64,000 nucleotides of DNA. It comes from JBBDSH01 sp040905045. Its GTDB lineage: Bacteria; Pseudomonadota; Gammaproteobacteria; Eutrophobiales; Eutrophobiaceae. The position numbers were made by a program, and so were the translations under genes. Under the pieces are notes generated by a model. That model was not told the origin of the DNA. It saw nothing but the letters and a program-made list of their open reading frames with translations, and did not search any database. The stretch spans positions 1 through 64,000 of the forward strand of contig JBBDSH010000071.1 in assembly GCA_040905045.1 (NCBI GenBank), given 5' to 3'. This document shows positions 1 through 6,878 of the stretch, piece after piece. Position 1 is the stretch's first letter. Each line of letters starts with the position of its first letter.

Positions 1-388
1 AGATACGCACCACTTCCTCGTATTCCTCGATGGTGGATCCGCTGACATTGGCGATAAAGCGGGTTTCACTGAAATCCAGTGCCGGCAGATATTTCTCCAC
101 CACTTCCCTGGCGCCTGGATTCTGCAGGCCGATGGAATTGATCATGCCCGCAGGCGTTTCGATCACCCGCGGGACGGGATTGCCGAGCCGTGGATTCAAC
201 GTGGTTCCCTTGAGGCACACGGCACCGGCATCGGAATTGGAGAATCCCCTGACACGGGTATACTCCTCGCCGAAACCGACACAGCCGGATAACAAGACCA
301 GGGGTGTATTGAACTTCATGCCGCAGAAATCCATTTCCAGCAGGCTTTTCTGTTTATCCGACAGGCTCATAAATAATTCGGGATACAT
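1..388 (-). CDS. pyrD: Dihydroorotate dehydrogenase, class 1B catalytic subunit (5' part only)
   Basis: This gene runs off the left edge, so only the first ~129 residues are visible. The family oxidises dihydroorotate to orotate in pyrimidine synthesis, using FMN and usually an electron-transfer partner (PyrK). The visible part has the N-terminal strand of the TIM barrel (FNTPLVLLSGCVGFG), the KGTTLNPRLGNPVPR segment and the GMINSIGLQNPG segment typical of class 1B enzymes. I placed the start at an ATG preceded by GAAAG nine bases upstream. A second in-frame ATG lies 18 nt further in, at 370, without a clear ribosome-binding site. The family assignment is firm; the partner subunit lies outside the window. 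Confidence 0.85.
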   Translation of the reverse strand, partial: MYPELFMSLSDKQKSLLEMDFCGMKFNTPLVLLSGCVGFGEEYTRVRGFSNSDAGAVCLKGTTLNPRLGNPVPRVIETPAGMINSIGLQNPGAREVVEKYLPALDFSETRFIANVSGSTIEEYEEVVRI

Positions 389-490
389 GTGATAATTCTT
401 TCAGGCCATTATATCCGCGCCGTATAAAAATACCCAATCCCTGCAATCCCTCTGAGAAATCGATCCTGGTTTTCCGGGAGAATTTTTCAA

Positions 491-615
491 TGACTCTCGC
501 CAAGCCTGTCCTGGACTCCGATCCAGGAACGCTAAGCACGCCAAGGATACGATATTCCACGACGGAACGCGATCCCGCCGTCTTCTTTGTGCTCTTGGCG
601 GGCTCGGCGAGATCA
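491..615. repeat. Degenerate foldback of the 'GCTAAGCACGCCAAGGA' type
   Basis: The 302-nt stretch between pyrD and trmL holds no convincing gene. Its middle contains a sequence like GCTAAGCACGCCAAGGA followed about 60 nt later by a rough reverse complement (CTTTGTGCTCTTGGCGGG). This resembles the better-preserved foldback at 63867-63938. No clear promoter was seen. The assignment rests only on similarity between the two loci. Confidence 0.35.
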
Positions 616-690
616 ACATCATTCTTTCTGTCCAAAAACAATGCCGAAGCGCCCTTTGTACTTTCAACTTTCCACTTTATACTTCCCGTT

Positions 691-1146
691 ATGTTTCACG
701 TTGTATTGTTCCAGCCCGAAATCCCGCCCAATACGGGCAACATTATCCGCCTCTGTGCCAATACCAACTCGGAACTGCATCTGATCGAACCGCTGGGTTT
801 TTCACTGGATGACCGGAATCTGCGGCGCGCCGGACTCGACTACCATGAGAGGTCCTCGTTGCAGCTCCATGCTTCTCTGGAAGCATTCCGGCAGAAGTAT
901 CCGGAAAACAAGCTCTACGCCGTCTCCACCCGCGGCACCCGAACCTACACCAATGCAAACTACAAGCCCGGTGATGTCTTTCTCTTCGGTCCGGAGACGC
1001 GCGGACTGCCGCAGACACTGCTGGATTCGCTGCCGGCGGATTCGGTTATCCGCATTCCCATGAAAGCCGGCAACCGTAGTCTGAACCTTGCCAATGCCGC
1101 GGCGATTATTGTCTATGAAGCCTGGCGTCAGAATGATTTTGTCTGA
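691..1146 (+). CDS. trmL: tRNA (cytidine(34)-2'-O)-methyltransferase TrmL
   Basis: This 151-residue protein is a SPOUT-class methyltransferase that 2'-O-methylates the wobble base of tRNA-Leu isoacceptors. Family signatures are visible: PEIPPNTGNIIRLCAN near the start, the Leu-Glu-Pro-Leu-Gly-Phe region (LIEPLGFSLDD), the FGPETRGLP loop and the knot segment IRIPMKAGNRSLNLANA. The reading frame is open further upstream to 490, but that part has no homology and the conserved family begins with MFHVVLFQPEIPPN, so I start at the ATG at 691. It is convergent with the pilus operon and has its own 3' foldback at 1256-1305. Confidence 0.95.
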   Translation: MFHVVLFQPEIPPNTGNIIRLCANTNSELHLIEPLGFSLDDRNLRRAGLDYHERSSLQLHASLEAFRQKYPENKLYAVSTRGTRTYTNANYKPGDVFLFGPETRGLPQTLLDSLPADSVIRIPMKAGNRSLNLANAAAIIVYEAWRQNDFV

Positions 1147-1255
1147 ATCATGGCATCCGTGTTTCCAGTACAGCGAACACAATCGGATTATGAATGATTC
1201 GCGGCGGGGCGCCGTTACATCCTTAGCTCCATCAACGGTACATCCCTGTACCATT

Positions 1256-1305
1256 CCTCCCACAAGCAAGGTTTAACTCCGGTGTGAAACGGAGCTTGTG
1301 GGAGG
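1256..1305. terminator. Inverted repeat between convergent trmL and mshP, possible bidirectional terminator
   Basis: A perfect 12-bp inverted repeat (CCTCCCACAAGC / GCTTGTGGGAGG) encloses a second short stem (CTCCG / CGGAG). Just upstream, at 1237-1252, is a 6-bp stem GGTACA-TCCC-TGTACC. The position between two convergent genes suits a terminator, but there is no T-tract, so it may instead be a REP-like element. Confidence 0.4.
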
Positions 1306-1325
1306 CCCGCCCCCGGACCGAATAT

Positions 1326-1736
1326 TCAGGGTGCGTCCGTGACCCGGGCGCGGACACGCCGGCTGATATAATCCGGATCGCTGACGCTGCCAAGGTGAGC
1401 GATGATCTCCAGGCGGTAGACATTATAGGTATCCGGGTTTTCCGTATAAGTTGACAGGGAACACTCGGCATCGATTTGAAAACCGTCGGCGGCACCGCCG
1501 GAAAGCGTAAAACTGGCCGGGAACGCACCGCAACTGTTACTGGACAACACCGACTGTATCGCCCACTCTGCACCGCTTTCAGCGGCAAACACGGCCCTTG
1601 AGCTCAGAACCGAATACGCCGAGGTCTGCTGTTGAACGCCGCTGATGGTCACGGCATAGGTGATCACCACCGCCAATACCACCAGCAGGAAAATCACGCT
1701 GACCAGCGAAAATCCGCTTTGCAAAGTTCTACTCAT
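1326..1736 (-). CDS. mshP: MshP-like minor pilin/assembly protein
   Basis: This is the last gene of the msh operon, 136 residues from the chosen ATG. It starts with a type IV prepilin-like leader (MSRTLQSG before FSLVSV) and a hydrophobic helix, then a conserved stretch (SSRAVFAAESGAEWAIQ) of the PilX-like proteins that associate with pilus tips. Two of its cysteines fall in the C-terminal half. An upstream ATG at 1784 would overlap mshO by 44 nt; the chosen start leaves a 4-nt gap after the mshO stop and puts the leader at normal length. The name comes from synteny with Vibrio msh clusters plus the prepilin-like N-terminus. Confidence 0.75.
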   Translation of the reverse strand: MSRTLQSGFSLVSVIFLLVVLAVVITYAVTISGVQQQTSAYSVLSSRAVFAAESGAEWAIQSVLSSNSCGAFPASFTLSGGAADGFQIDAECSLSTYTENPDTYNVYRLEIIAHLGSVSDPDYISRRVRARVTDAP

Positions 1737-1740
1737 TGCT

Positions 1741-2661
1741 TCACGGTACATTGGGCACCTGTATCTGTTCGACAAGACGAACATTATTTAGCGTACCCTG
1801 CGTATCCTCGGTGCTAATACGGATATCGACGCTCAACAAGCCGTTCCGTGTACTCGTCCCCGGACTATATGTAAAGGTACAGGAGGCGATGTTGTTCGCG
1901 AGAACCGCCACCGTGCCGCCGGGATTCAGAGCCTGGGAAGCCGTAATCGTGTAGTCCGCCTGCCGGGTCAGCACGCCCGCAGCGGTGTCGCACACATAGC
2001 TGACCGGCATATCGACGATTTGAAACCGCTGCCGGGGCGATTCGAACGGGAAACTCGTGGCGGCACCGCCGCTGATGTCGAACGTGATGGAATCGGCCGT
2101 GGCGTCCGTGATACCGGCGATATTATTGCCGTTATAGGCATTGGCCTGCCGCTGCCCGGTGTTGTAAATTACCAGACAATCGGCGGTTCCCTGCATACAG
2201 GCCGTCTGGTTGCCCCCCGTGGCCGGCAAGTTCGCCAGCGGACCCAGCACCTCGAAACAGTCCGAGGATACATTGAAACTGAGCCGATCCTGCTCCGGGC
2301 TGCCGACGCAGACGGAAGGCGGGCCACTGCCCGGCTTCGCTCTGTAACGGCCGCCGTCCAGGGTTCGCAGGAATTCCACGCTGCAGCTGGATCCGCCACC
2401 TGCCGTGCAACTTGACAACCCGCCAGAGGCACCGCTTCGCAATCTGAGACTGTTGGGCAGGGCCAGGTGGATTTCCCGCGTCATACGGCGCTGCGCGATC
2501 TCGGCAATATCCACCAGCTGCGCCCGGCGACTGGTATCGATGAAACCGGCGATGGGCAGGGAAATGATCTGGGCCAGGAATGTACCGAGTATGCCGGTCA
2601 AGACTATGACCACAATCATTTCCATCAGAGTAAAACCGCTCTGTGCTGTCTGACGTTTCAT
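1741..2661 (-). CDS. mshO: MshO-like minor pilin
   Basis: This 306-residue protein has a class III signal peptide with prepilin peptidase site QSG/FTLMEMIV at residues 7-9, then a helix of about 20 hydrophobic residues and a large periplasmic head with several cysteines. Glu+5 of the mature protein, needed for pilin assembly, is present. Large minor pilins of this kind (PilW/MshO) are thought to prime pilus assembly at the inner membrane. It overlaps mshD by 1 nt (TGATG) and is followed 4 nt later by mshP, so translation is probably coupled. Identity is based on leader, length and gene order. Confidence 0.8.
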   Translation of the reverse strand: MKRQTAQSGFTLMEMIVVIVLTGILGTFLAQIISLPIAGFIDTSRRAQLVDIAEIAQRRMTREIHLALPNSLRLRSGASGGLSSCTAGGGSSCSVEFLRTLDGGRYRAKPGSGPPSVCVGSPEQDRLSFNVSSDCFEVLGPLANLPATGGNQTACMQGTADCLVIYNTGQRQANAYNGNNIAGITDATADSITFDISGGAATSFPFESPRQRFQIVDMPVSYVCDTAAGVLTRQADYTITASQALNPGGTVAVLANNIASCTFTYSPGTSTRNGLLSVDIRISTEDTQGTLNNVRLVEQIQVPNVP

Positions 2662-3197
2662 CAGTAGTTGGCACGAAAGCCTGAAATATTGATGTCGCTC
2701 TGCATGGCGGGATGCGACACACCGACATCGATGCGTACCACCGTACCATTATTCCCGGAAAGCCCGTTCAGGCTCGCCGAGGCGTCGTCCACGACCTGCA
2801 CATTTACCGTGTACTGATCCAGACCCGGTATAACATTGCCGGTAATATTCCGGGGTGGATTGTCCGAAAGATTGGCGTAGTCACACACATCGTCGAAAAG
2901 TGAGCGGGCGCCTTCCTGGGAAGTGCAGGCAGCATTGCCGCAGGCGCCGGCGCCGCTGCAGGCGGCGACACAGTCGTCGGCAATATCCGGATCACAGAAG
3001 GATTTCTGCATGATTTCTTCCAGATAAGACTGGCCCACGGCATTGGCCTGGATGCGGATCATGGGATCGACACTGCGTTCCGTGGTCCTGCTGGTAACGG
3101 CGAACAGTACCGTCAGCGCGATGGAGATAATGACGATCCCGATCACCAGTTCGATCAGGGTCGCGCCCCGGCGCCGTATCAGCAACCGGCGGTGCAT
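2661..3197 (-). CDS. mshD: MshD-like minor pilin
   Basis: This is a 178-residue pseudopilin-like protein. Its leader ends RRRG/ATLIELV, with the usual Gly at -1, an Ala instead of Phe at +1, and Glu+5. The N-terminal helix is followed by a head with a cysteine-rich segment (residues ~68-90, six Cys) that probably forms disulphides in the periplasm. It overlaps mshC by 19 nt upstream and mshO by 1 nt downstream. The MshD call rests on position between mshC and mshO and on the leader. Confidence 0.78.
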   Translation of the reverse strand: MHRRLLIRRRGATLIELVIGIVIISIALTVLFAVTSRTTERSVDPMIRIQANAVGQSYLEEIMQKSFCDPDIADDCVAACSGAGACGNAACTSQEGARSLFDDVCDYANLSDNPPRNITGNVIPGLDQYTVNVQVVDDASASLNGLSGNNGTVVRIDVGVSHPAMQSDINISGFRANY

Positions 3198-3691
3198 CGC
3201 GCGAATCCCGTATGCGGCGCCACGGACAGGGTCCGCCCGCCGATGACTATAGTCGTCTCTCCGCCGATGAGCCCGCCACCGGTGGTACGGGGCACGCCGA
3301 CGGGATCATAAACGAATTGTGCCGAGCCCACGTTTACCCCATCCGGCCCCTGGGATGAAAATACCCCACCGCCGGGGCGGGTCACATCCGTCAGATTCGC
3401 CCCGGGCGAGTCGAAGCGGCAGGAATCGTTGGGGGCATCGACCCAGCGGTGCAGGCTGTAACCGCCGCCCGAGAACGTGACCCGGATATCGCAGCCCGAG
3501 GCGATGGCGAGTTTCTGGGCGTAGCGGACGGCGGAGAGGGACTCTTCGAAGAAACCGAAGGAAGTAAAGGCCGTGGTATCGAAAAACCGTGATGCGGCAT
3601 AGGCGGAAATGATGCCGACCACGATCAGGGTGACGATCAGCTCCATGAGCGTAAAACCCGTAGAAAAGTAGCGGCTTTTTAGCATCGCCAC
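3179..3691 (-). CDS. mshC: MshC-like minor pilin (GspH/FimT type)
   Basis: This 170-residue protein has a type IV leader ending FSTG/FTLMEL, a hydrophobic helix and a GspH/FimT-like head (motif RYAQKLAIASGCDIRVTF). Proteins of this class sit at the pilus tip or prime assembly. The start is a GTG with an AGGA seven bases upstream; an ATG two codons later (3685) is the alternative but is badly spaced. It lies just downstream of a strong hairpin terminator that follows the major pilin gene, so it is expected to be expressed at a lower level. Confidence 0.8.
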   Translation of the reverse strand: MAMLKSRYFSTGFTLMELIVTLIVVGIISAYAASRFFDTTAFTSFGFFEESLSAVRYAQKLAIASGCDIRVTFSGGGYSLHRWVDAPNDSCRFDSPGANLTDVTRPGGGVFSSQGPDGVNVGSAQFVYDPVGVPRTTGGGLIGGETTIVIGGRTLSVAPHTGFARCTAGC

Positions 3692-3725
3692 GTCTTATTC
3701 CTACAAACAGTATCTATCAATCAAT

Positions 3726-3751
3726 AAAAAGGGCGCCGCAGCGCCCCTTTT
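3726..3751 (-). terminator. Rho-independent terminator (attenuating) after the pilin gene
   Basis: Read on the minus strand, an 11-bp stem (AAAAGGGGCGC, loop TGCG, GCGCCCTTTTT) is followed by further T-rich sequence. One pair is G-U. It lies between the pilin stop at 3773 and the mshC start at 3691, inside the operon. The likely role is to make pilin mRNA abundant while letting limited read-through reach the minor pilins. Confidence 0.8.
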
Positions 3752-3772
3752 AAGTCTAAGCTTCGCGCCATA

Positions 3773-4204
3773 TTACTGACAATTGGCAGAGCTTGCATTC
3801 CTGGTTATGCTTGGCGGAGTCCCATGTGTATAAGTTACGGTACAGGTAGTTATTCCATCTATGGTACAGATAAACGGATTATCCTGATCACAAACGACAC
3901 TGCCGCCAGAGATATCCACAGCATTACCGATACCAATCGAAGTTTCATCCGCATAGGCAGCTACCAAAGTTACACTCTGCCCTTCCATTGTAATAGTTCC
4001 TGAAGTAACGCCTTGCACCAACGCCTGAGCATGCGCCAGGCCCGACGCCGAACGCAATGCGCCTTCCACTCCTTCCGCCGCGGCGACACGCGCATCCGTC
4101 GACAAATCCGCGAACCGGGGGATGGCCGTGGCCGCCAGGATACCCAGGATAACGATAACCACAATCAATTCAATCAGGGTAAAACCACTCTGTCTGGTAC
4201 TCAT
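3773..4204 (-). CDS. mshA: MshA/MshB-type major pilin
   Basis: This 143-residue prepilin has a six-residue leader plus Gly (MSTRQSG/FTLIELIVVIVILG), Glu+5 and a textbook pilin helix. A globular head follows with four cysteines in its last 55 residues, which could form the D-region disulphides. It would be cleaved and methylated by PilD and polymerised by MshE/MshG. The start has a clear ribosome-binding site (GAGGTG, 8 nt upstream). It is flanked by a 200-nt leader upstream and a strong terminator downstream, as expected for the most highly expressed subunit. Only one pilin of this type is present, whereas Vibrio has both mshA and mshB. Confidence 0.88.
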   Translation of the reverse strand: MSTRQSGFTLIELIVVIVILGILAATAIPRFADLSTDARVAAAEGVEGALRSASGLAHAQALVQGVTSGTITMEGQSVTLVAAYADETSIGIGNAVDISGGSVVCDQDNPFICTIDGITTCTVTYTHGTPPSITRNASSANCQ

Positions 4205-4404
4205 GTTCTACACCTCATAAAGTCAGGGCCGCAGCCCGTTGGTTTCCGGATGGACGGTGCCAGCCTGCCGCAGCAGGCCGGCCGGGAGTCCCTGCCCCCG
4301 TATCCGCTTTACAGAATTCCATCAAAACAAACTGAGAATAGCACAAAAAATCAGTAAAAACAGATATTTCGATTCAATTCGGTTCCCGATTACCGTTAAC
4401 TGCG
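4205..4404 (-). promoter_or_regulatory. Leader/promoter region of the pilin gene with a GCCTGC hairpin
   Basis: The 200 nt upstream of the pilin hold no gene. The distal half is AT-rich, unlike its surroundings, as expected of a promoter; a TATTCT box preceded by a poor -35 is the best candidate on the minus strand. The proximal half contains a perfect stem GCCTGC-CGCA-GCAGGC at 4263-4278, which would lie in the 5' untranslated region. The exact promoter is not resolved. Confidence 0.4.
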
Positions 4405-5016
4405 TCAATAAATCGCCGTTCCGGTGACATACATCATATAACCGGCGCCGACGAGGACGAAGATACCCAACAGCCGCAAACGCCCCGGCAGTATCCTCAC
4501 GGGGAACTCATGGACCCGGTCGAAGGCCTCGAGACGGGCGTCGGTATCCAGCCAGCGGTTGGCCCCGGCCTCCAGGGACTTGAGCATACTGGGCCTGACG
4601 AGAACCACAATTCCCGCCACCAGGCTGATCATCAGTCCACCCAGCAGAATGTAATACAGGTTCAGAATCAGCCAACGGCCGAATTCGGAGCTTGCCAGAC
4701 GATGCACCGTATCCATCAACTGCGTTTGACCCAGGTATATCCCCAGCATGTAAAGGCTGAAAATCGAGAATATGACAATCAGCGAACCGAACAGGCGGTG
4801 GTGCCGATAGAATGCCTTTTCCTGGTAGCGGGGCTGATTGAGAAGATCGAACGCCGCCTTGGTTGAGATCCAGCGGTTAACCCGGTTGGCCAGCCGCATG
4901 ACGGCATCCGGCGATGTGAGCAGAAACAACCCCAGCGGCACCAGCAGCACCCCGAGCCAGAAGAGAAAGGTCAGGATCCAGAGATACAGTCCCGCTTCAC
5001 CCGGATTTGTCATCAT
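4405..5016 (-). CDS. Uncharacterised four-helix membrane protein with two duplicated halves
   Basis: I do not recognise this 203-residue protein. It has four predicted membrane helices (residues ~10-33, 73-95, 115-140, 180-200). The two halves look like copies of each other. In each, a helix is followed by a basic amphipathic segment (LANRVNRWISTKAAFDLLN at 42-60; GANRWLDTDARLEAFDRVH at 151-169) and a second helix. It lies 30 nt downstream of mshF and upstream of the pilin, in the operon, so a role in assembly or regulation of the pilus is possible but not shown. The start is one of two tandem ATGs preceded by AAGGGG. Confidence 0.6.
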   Translation of the reverse strand: MMTNPGEAGLYLWILTFLFWLGVLLVPLGLFLLTSPDAVMRLANRVNRWISTKAAFDLLNQPRYQEKAFYRHHRLFGSLIVIFSIFSLYMLGIYLGQTQLMDTVHRLASSEFGRWLILNLYYILLGGLMISLVAGIVVLVRPSMLKSLEAGANRWLDTDARLEAFDRVHEFPVRILPGRLRLLGIFVLVGAGYMMYVTGTAIY

Positions 5017-5046
5017 ATTCCAACCCCTTATGCTTGTTGCCCGGAT

Positions 5047-5658
5047 TCAGTTTACCCATTTGTATTCATCCATGCTGTTCAGTCCTATGCCGTGGAGGGC
5101 ATCCACGCCCGGATCGAATTTTCCGTTGTTATTTGTATCCTCGAAATCAACATCAAGCCGATAGCGCAGCCGCTCAGGTCCTTCCAGATCCGTCACGAAA
5201 TACTCATTGTTTCGTACAATATAAACAAGAGTGCCATCGTTTTTATTATAATACCAGTTGCCTTTCCGGGCCGACTCCAGATTCATATCGTCAATTTCGC
5301 CGGCGTAGTTGGACGGGGCCGACAACGCCGGAAGGCTTGCCAGAGATAGCTCAATTTCCATACCATTGCCTTCCAGCGGATAGGACGGATTGAATGAACG
5401 TACATGTTCGACCGGATTCCCTAAGACAATCCGGCCAATGTGTTCATAGTCCCCCCTCATGCGGGCCATCCCGACCTGGTATTTAAGAGTCGTATTGATA
5501 TTCATGACGGTCCGCTCGACCATGGTCTGCTCTGCCCGGGCGAAGACAACGAACATGTAGCGGGCGAAGGCTCCGATCAACACCAGAATTACGATCCAGG
5601 CGGCCACCAACTCCAACCGGGACAGATTCCGGAACAGCCAGCGCGACGCCAGGTACAT
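5047..5658 (-). CDS. mshF: MshF-like pilus biogenesis protein
   Basis: This 203-residue protein has a single N-terminal membrane helix (about residues 14-37) and a periplasmic domain, the architecture of MshF. It follows mshG directly. The ATG at 5658 overlaps the mshG stop (TAATG), favouring translational coupling, so I prefer it to an in-frame ATG at 5685. The C-terminal part contains an Asp/Asn-rich segment (DVDFEDTNNNGKFDPGVD) that resembles a calcium-binding loop. Family sequence conservation is low, so the name rests mainly on position between mshG and the pilin. Confidence 0.65.
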   Translation of the reverse strand: MYLASRWLFRNLSRLELVAAWIVILVLIGAFARYMFVVFARAEQTMVERTVMNINTTLKYQVGMARMRGDYEHIGRIVLGNPVEHVRSFNPSYPLEGNGMEIELSLASLPALSAPSNYAGEIDDMNLESARKGNWYYNKNDGTLVYIVRNNEYFVTDLEGPERLRYRLDVDFEDTNNNGKFDPGVDALHGIGLNSMDEYKWVN

Positions 5659-6878
5659 TACCGGACCGTACCGGCCATATCCCACATGGGCAGGAAGACG
5701 CCCAGGGCCAGGACCAGAACCATGACACCGATGGCCACGATCATAATAGGTTCGATGGAAGAACTCAGGTTCTTGATATCGTAGTCCACCTCGCGCTCGT
5801 AATACTCGGCCACCTCGGCCATCATGTCATCCACCTGCCCGGTTTCCTCGCCCACGGCCATCATCTGCAGGACCAGGGGGGTAAACATATTGGTGACAGC
5901 CGCCGTACGCGTGATGGCCTCACCCCGCTCAATGCCGTTGCGCATGTTGAGAATGTGATCGCCGATGTATTCGTTATCCACGGAACGTGACACCACCGTC
6001 AGGGCCTGGATAATCGGCACGCCGGATGTCAGCGCCATGGCGAAGGATCGGCCGAAGCGGGCCAGTGTCGCCCGGTGGATGATGTCACCGATGATGGGGA
6101 TCCTCAGCTTGATGCGATCCCAGTTGTACCTTCCCTGATCGGTCTTGATATAGAAGCGGAAGCCGAATACGGCGCCGATCAGAACAGCCAGCATGTACGG
6201 CCACCAGGCGACGAAGAAAGCGGATGTCCCAATGAGCAGCCGCGTCTGCCAGGGCAGTTCCGCACCCGCTTTGGAAAACATGCCGGCAAAAGCAGGGATG
6301 ACCCAGATATTGATGATGGTGATGGCGACGCCGATGGCGACTAGTACAAATGCGGGATAACGCAGGGCGGCCTTGATCCGCTCCCTGGTCTCCTTTTCCC
6401 GCTCCAGATACAGTGTCACCCGGTGAAAGGATTCCTCCAGCCGGCCCGATTCCTCGCCTACCTTCACCATGCTGATGAACAGGGTGGGAAAGATGCCGGG
6501 ATGGCGGGCCATGGAGCTGGACAGGCCGCGGCCGGATTCAAGATTGGTGAGGATATCCCGCAGTGCCTCCACCAGTTGCCGGTTGCGCGTGGACTGTACC
6601 AGGCCCAGCATAGCCTTGGCCATGGGTACCCCCGCCTTGATCAGGGTGTACATCTGCCGGCTGAACAGGATGAGGTCGTCAAGTCCGGGCGGCTGACTGC
6701 GCAGGTAATCCAGTACGGAATTCGATTCGTCCCGCTCTTCATCAGCCTGGGTGATATCGATGGGAGTGATGCCGGTATTCATCAACTGCGAGGCGACCGT
6801 ATCGATGGTGGTGGCGTCCAGTTGTCCCTCCACCAGGGAACCGCGGCTGTTCCTGCCCTTATAGTGAAAAACGGGCAT
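5658..6878 (-). CDS. mshG: MshG, inner-membrane platform protein (GspF/PilC family)
   Basis: This 406-residue protein has two T2SSF domains, each with the signature of pilus platform proteins (LILFSRQMYTLIKAGVP near residues 73-89 and FGRSFAMALTSGVPI in the second half, with GEESGRLEE and GEETGQVDD). Three membrane helices are visible. The protein couples the MshE motor to pilin extraction and polymerisation. The frame is open further upstream to 7076, but homology begins at MPVFHYKG, whose ATG overlaps the mshE stop (TGATG). Confidence 0.93.
   Translation of the reverse strand: MPVFHYKGRNSRGSLVEGQLDATTIDTVASQLMNTGITPIDITQADEERDESNSVLDYLRSQPPGLDDLILFSRQMYTLIKAGVPMAKAMLGLVQSTRNRQLVEALRDILTNLESGRGLSSSMARHPGIFPTLFISMVKVGEESGRLEESFHRVTLYLEREKETRERIKAALRYPAFVLVAIGVAITIINIWVIPAFAGMFSKAGAELPWQTRLLIGTSAFFVAWWPYMLAVLIGAVFGFRFYIKTDQGRYNWDRIKLRIPIIGDIIHRATLARFGRSFAMALTSGVPIIQALTVVSRSVDNEYIGDHILNMRNGIERGEAITRTAAVTNMFTPLVLQMMAVGEETGQVDDMMAEVAEYYEREVDYDIKNLSSSIEPIMIVAIGVMVLVLALGVFLPMWDMAGTVR

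Noticed and set aside
490..690. An N-terminal extension of trmL by about 67 residues
   Set aside because: The extension lies over a degenerate foldback, has no family homology, and TrmL proteins start at MFHVVLFQPE-like sequence.
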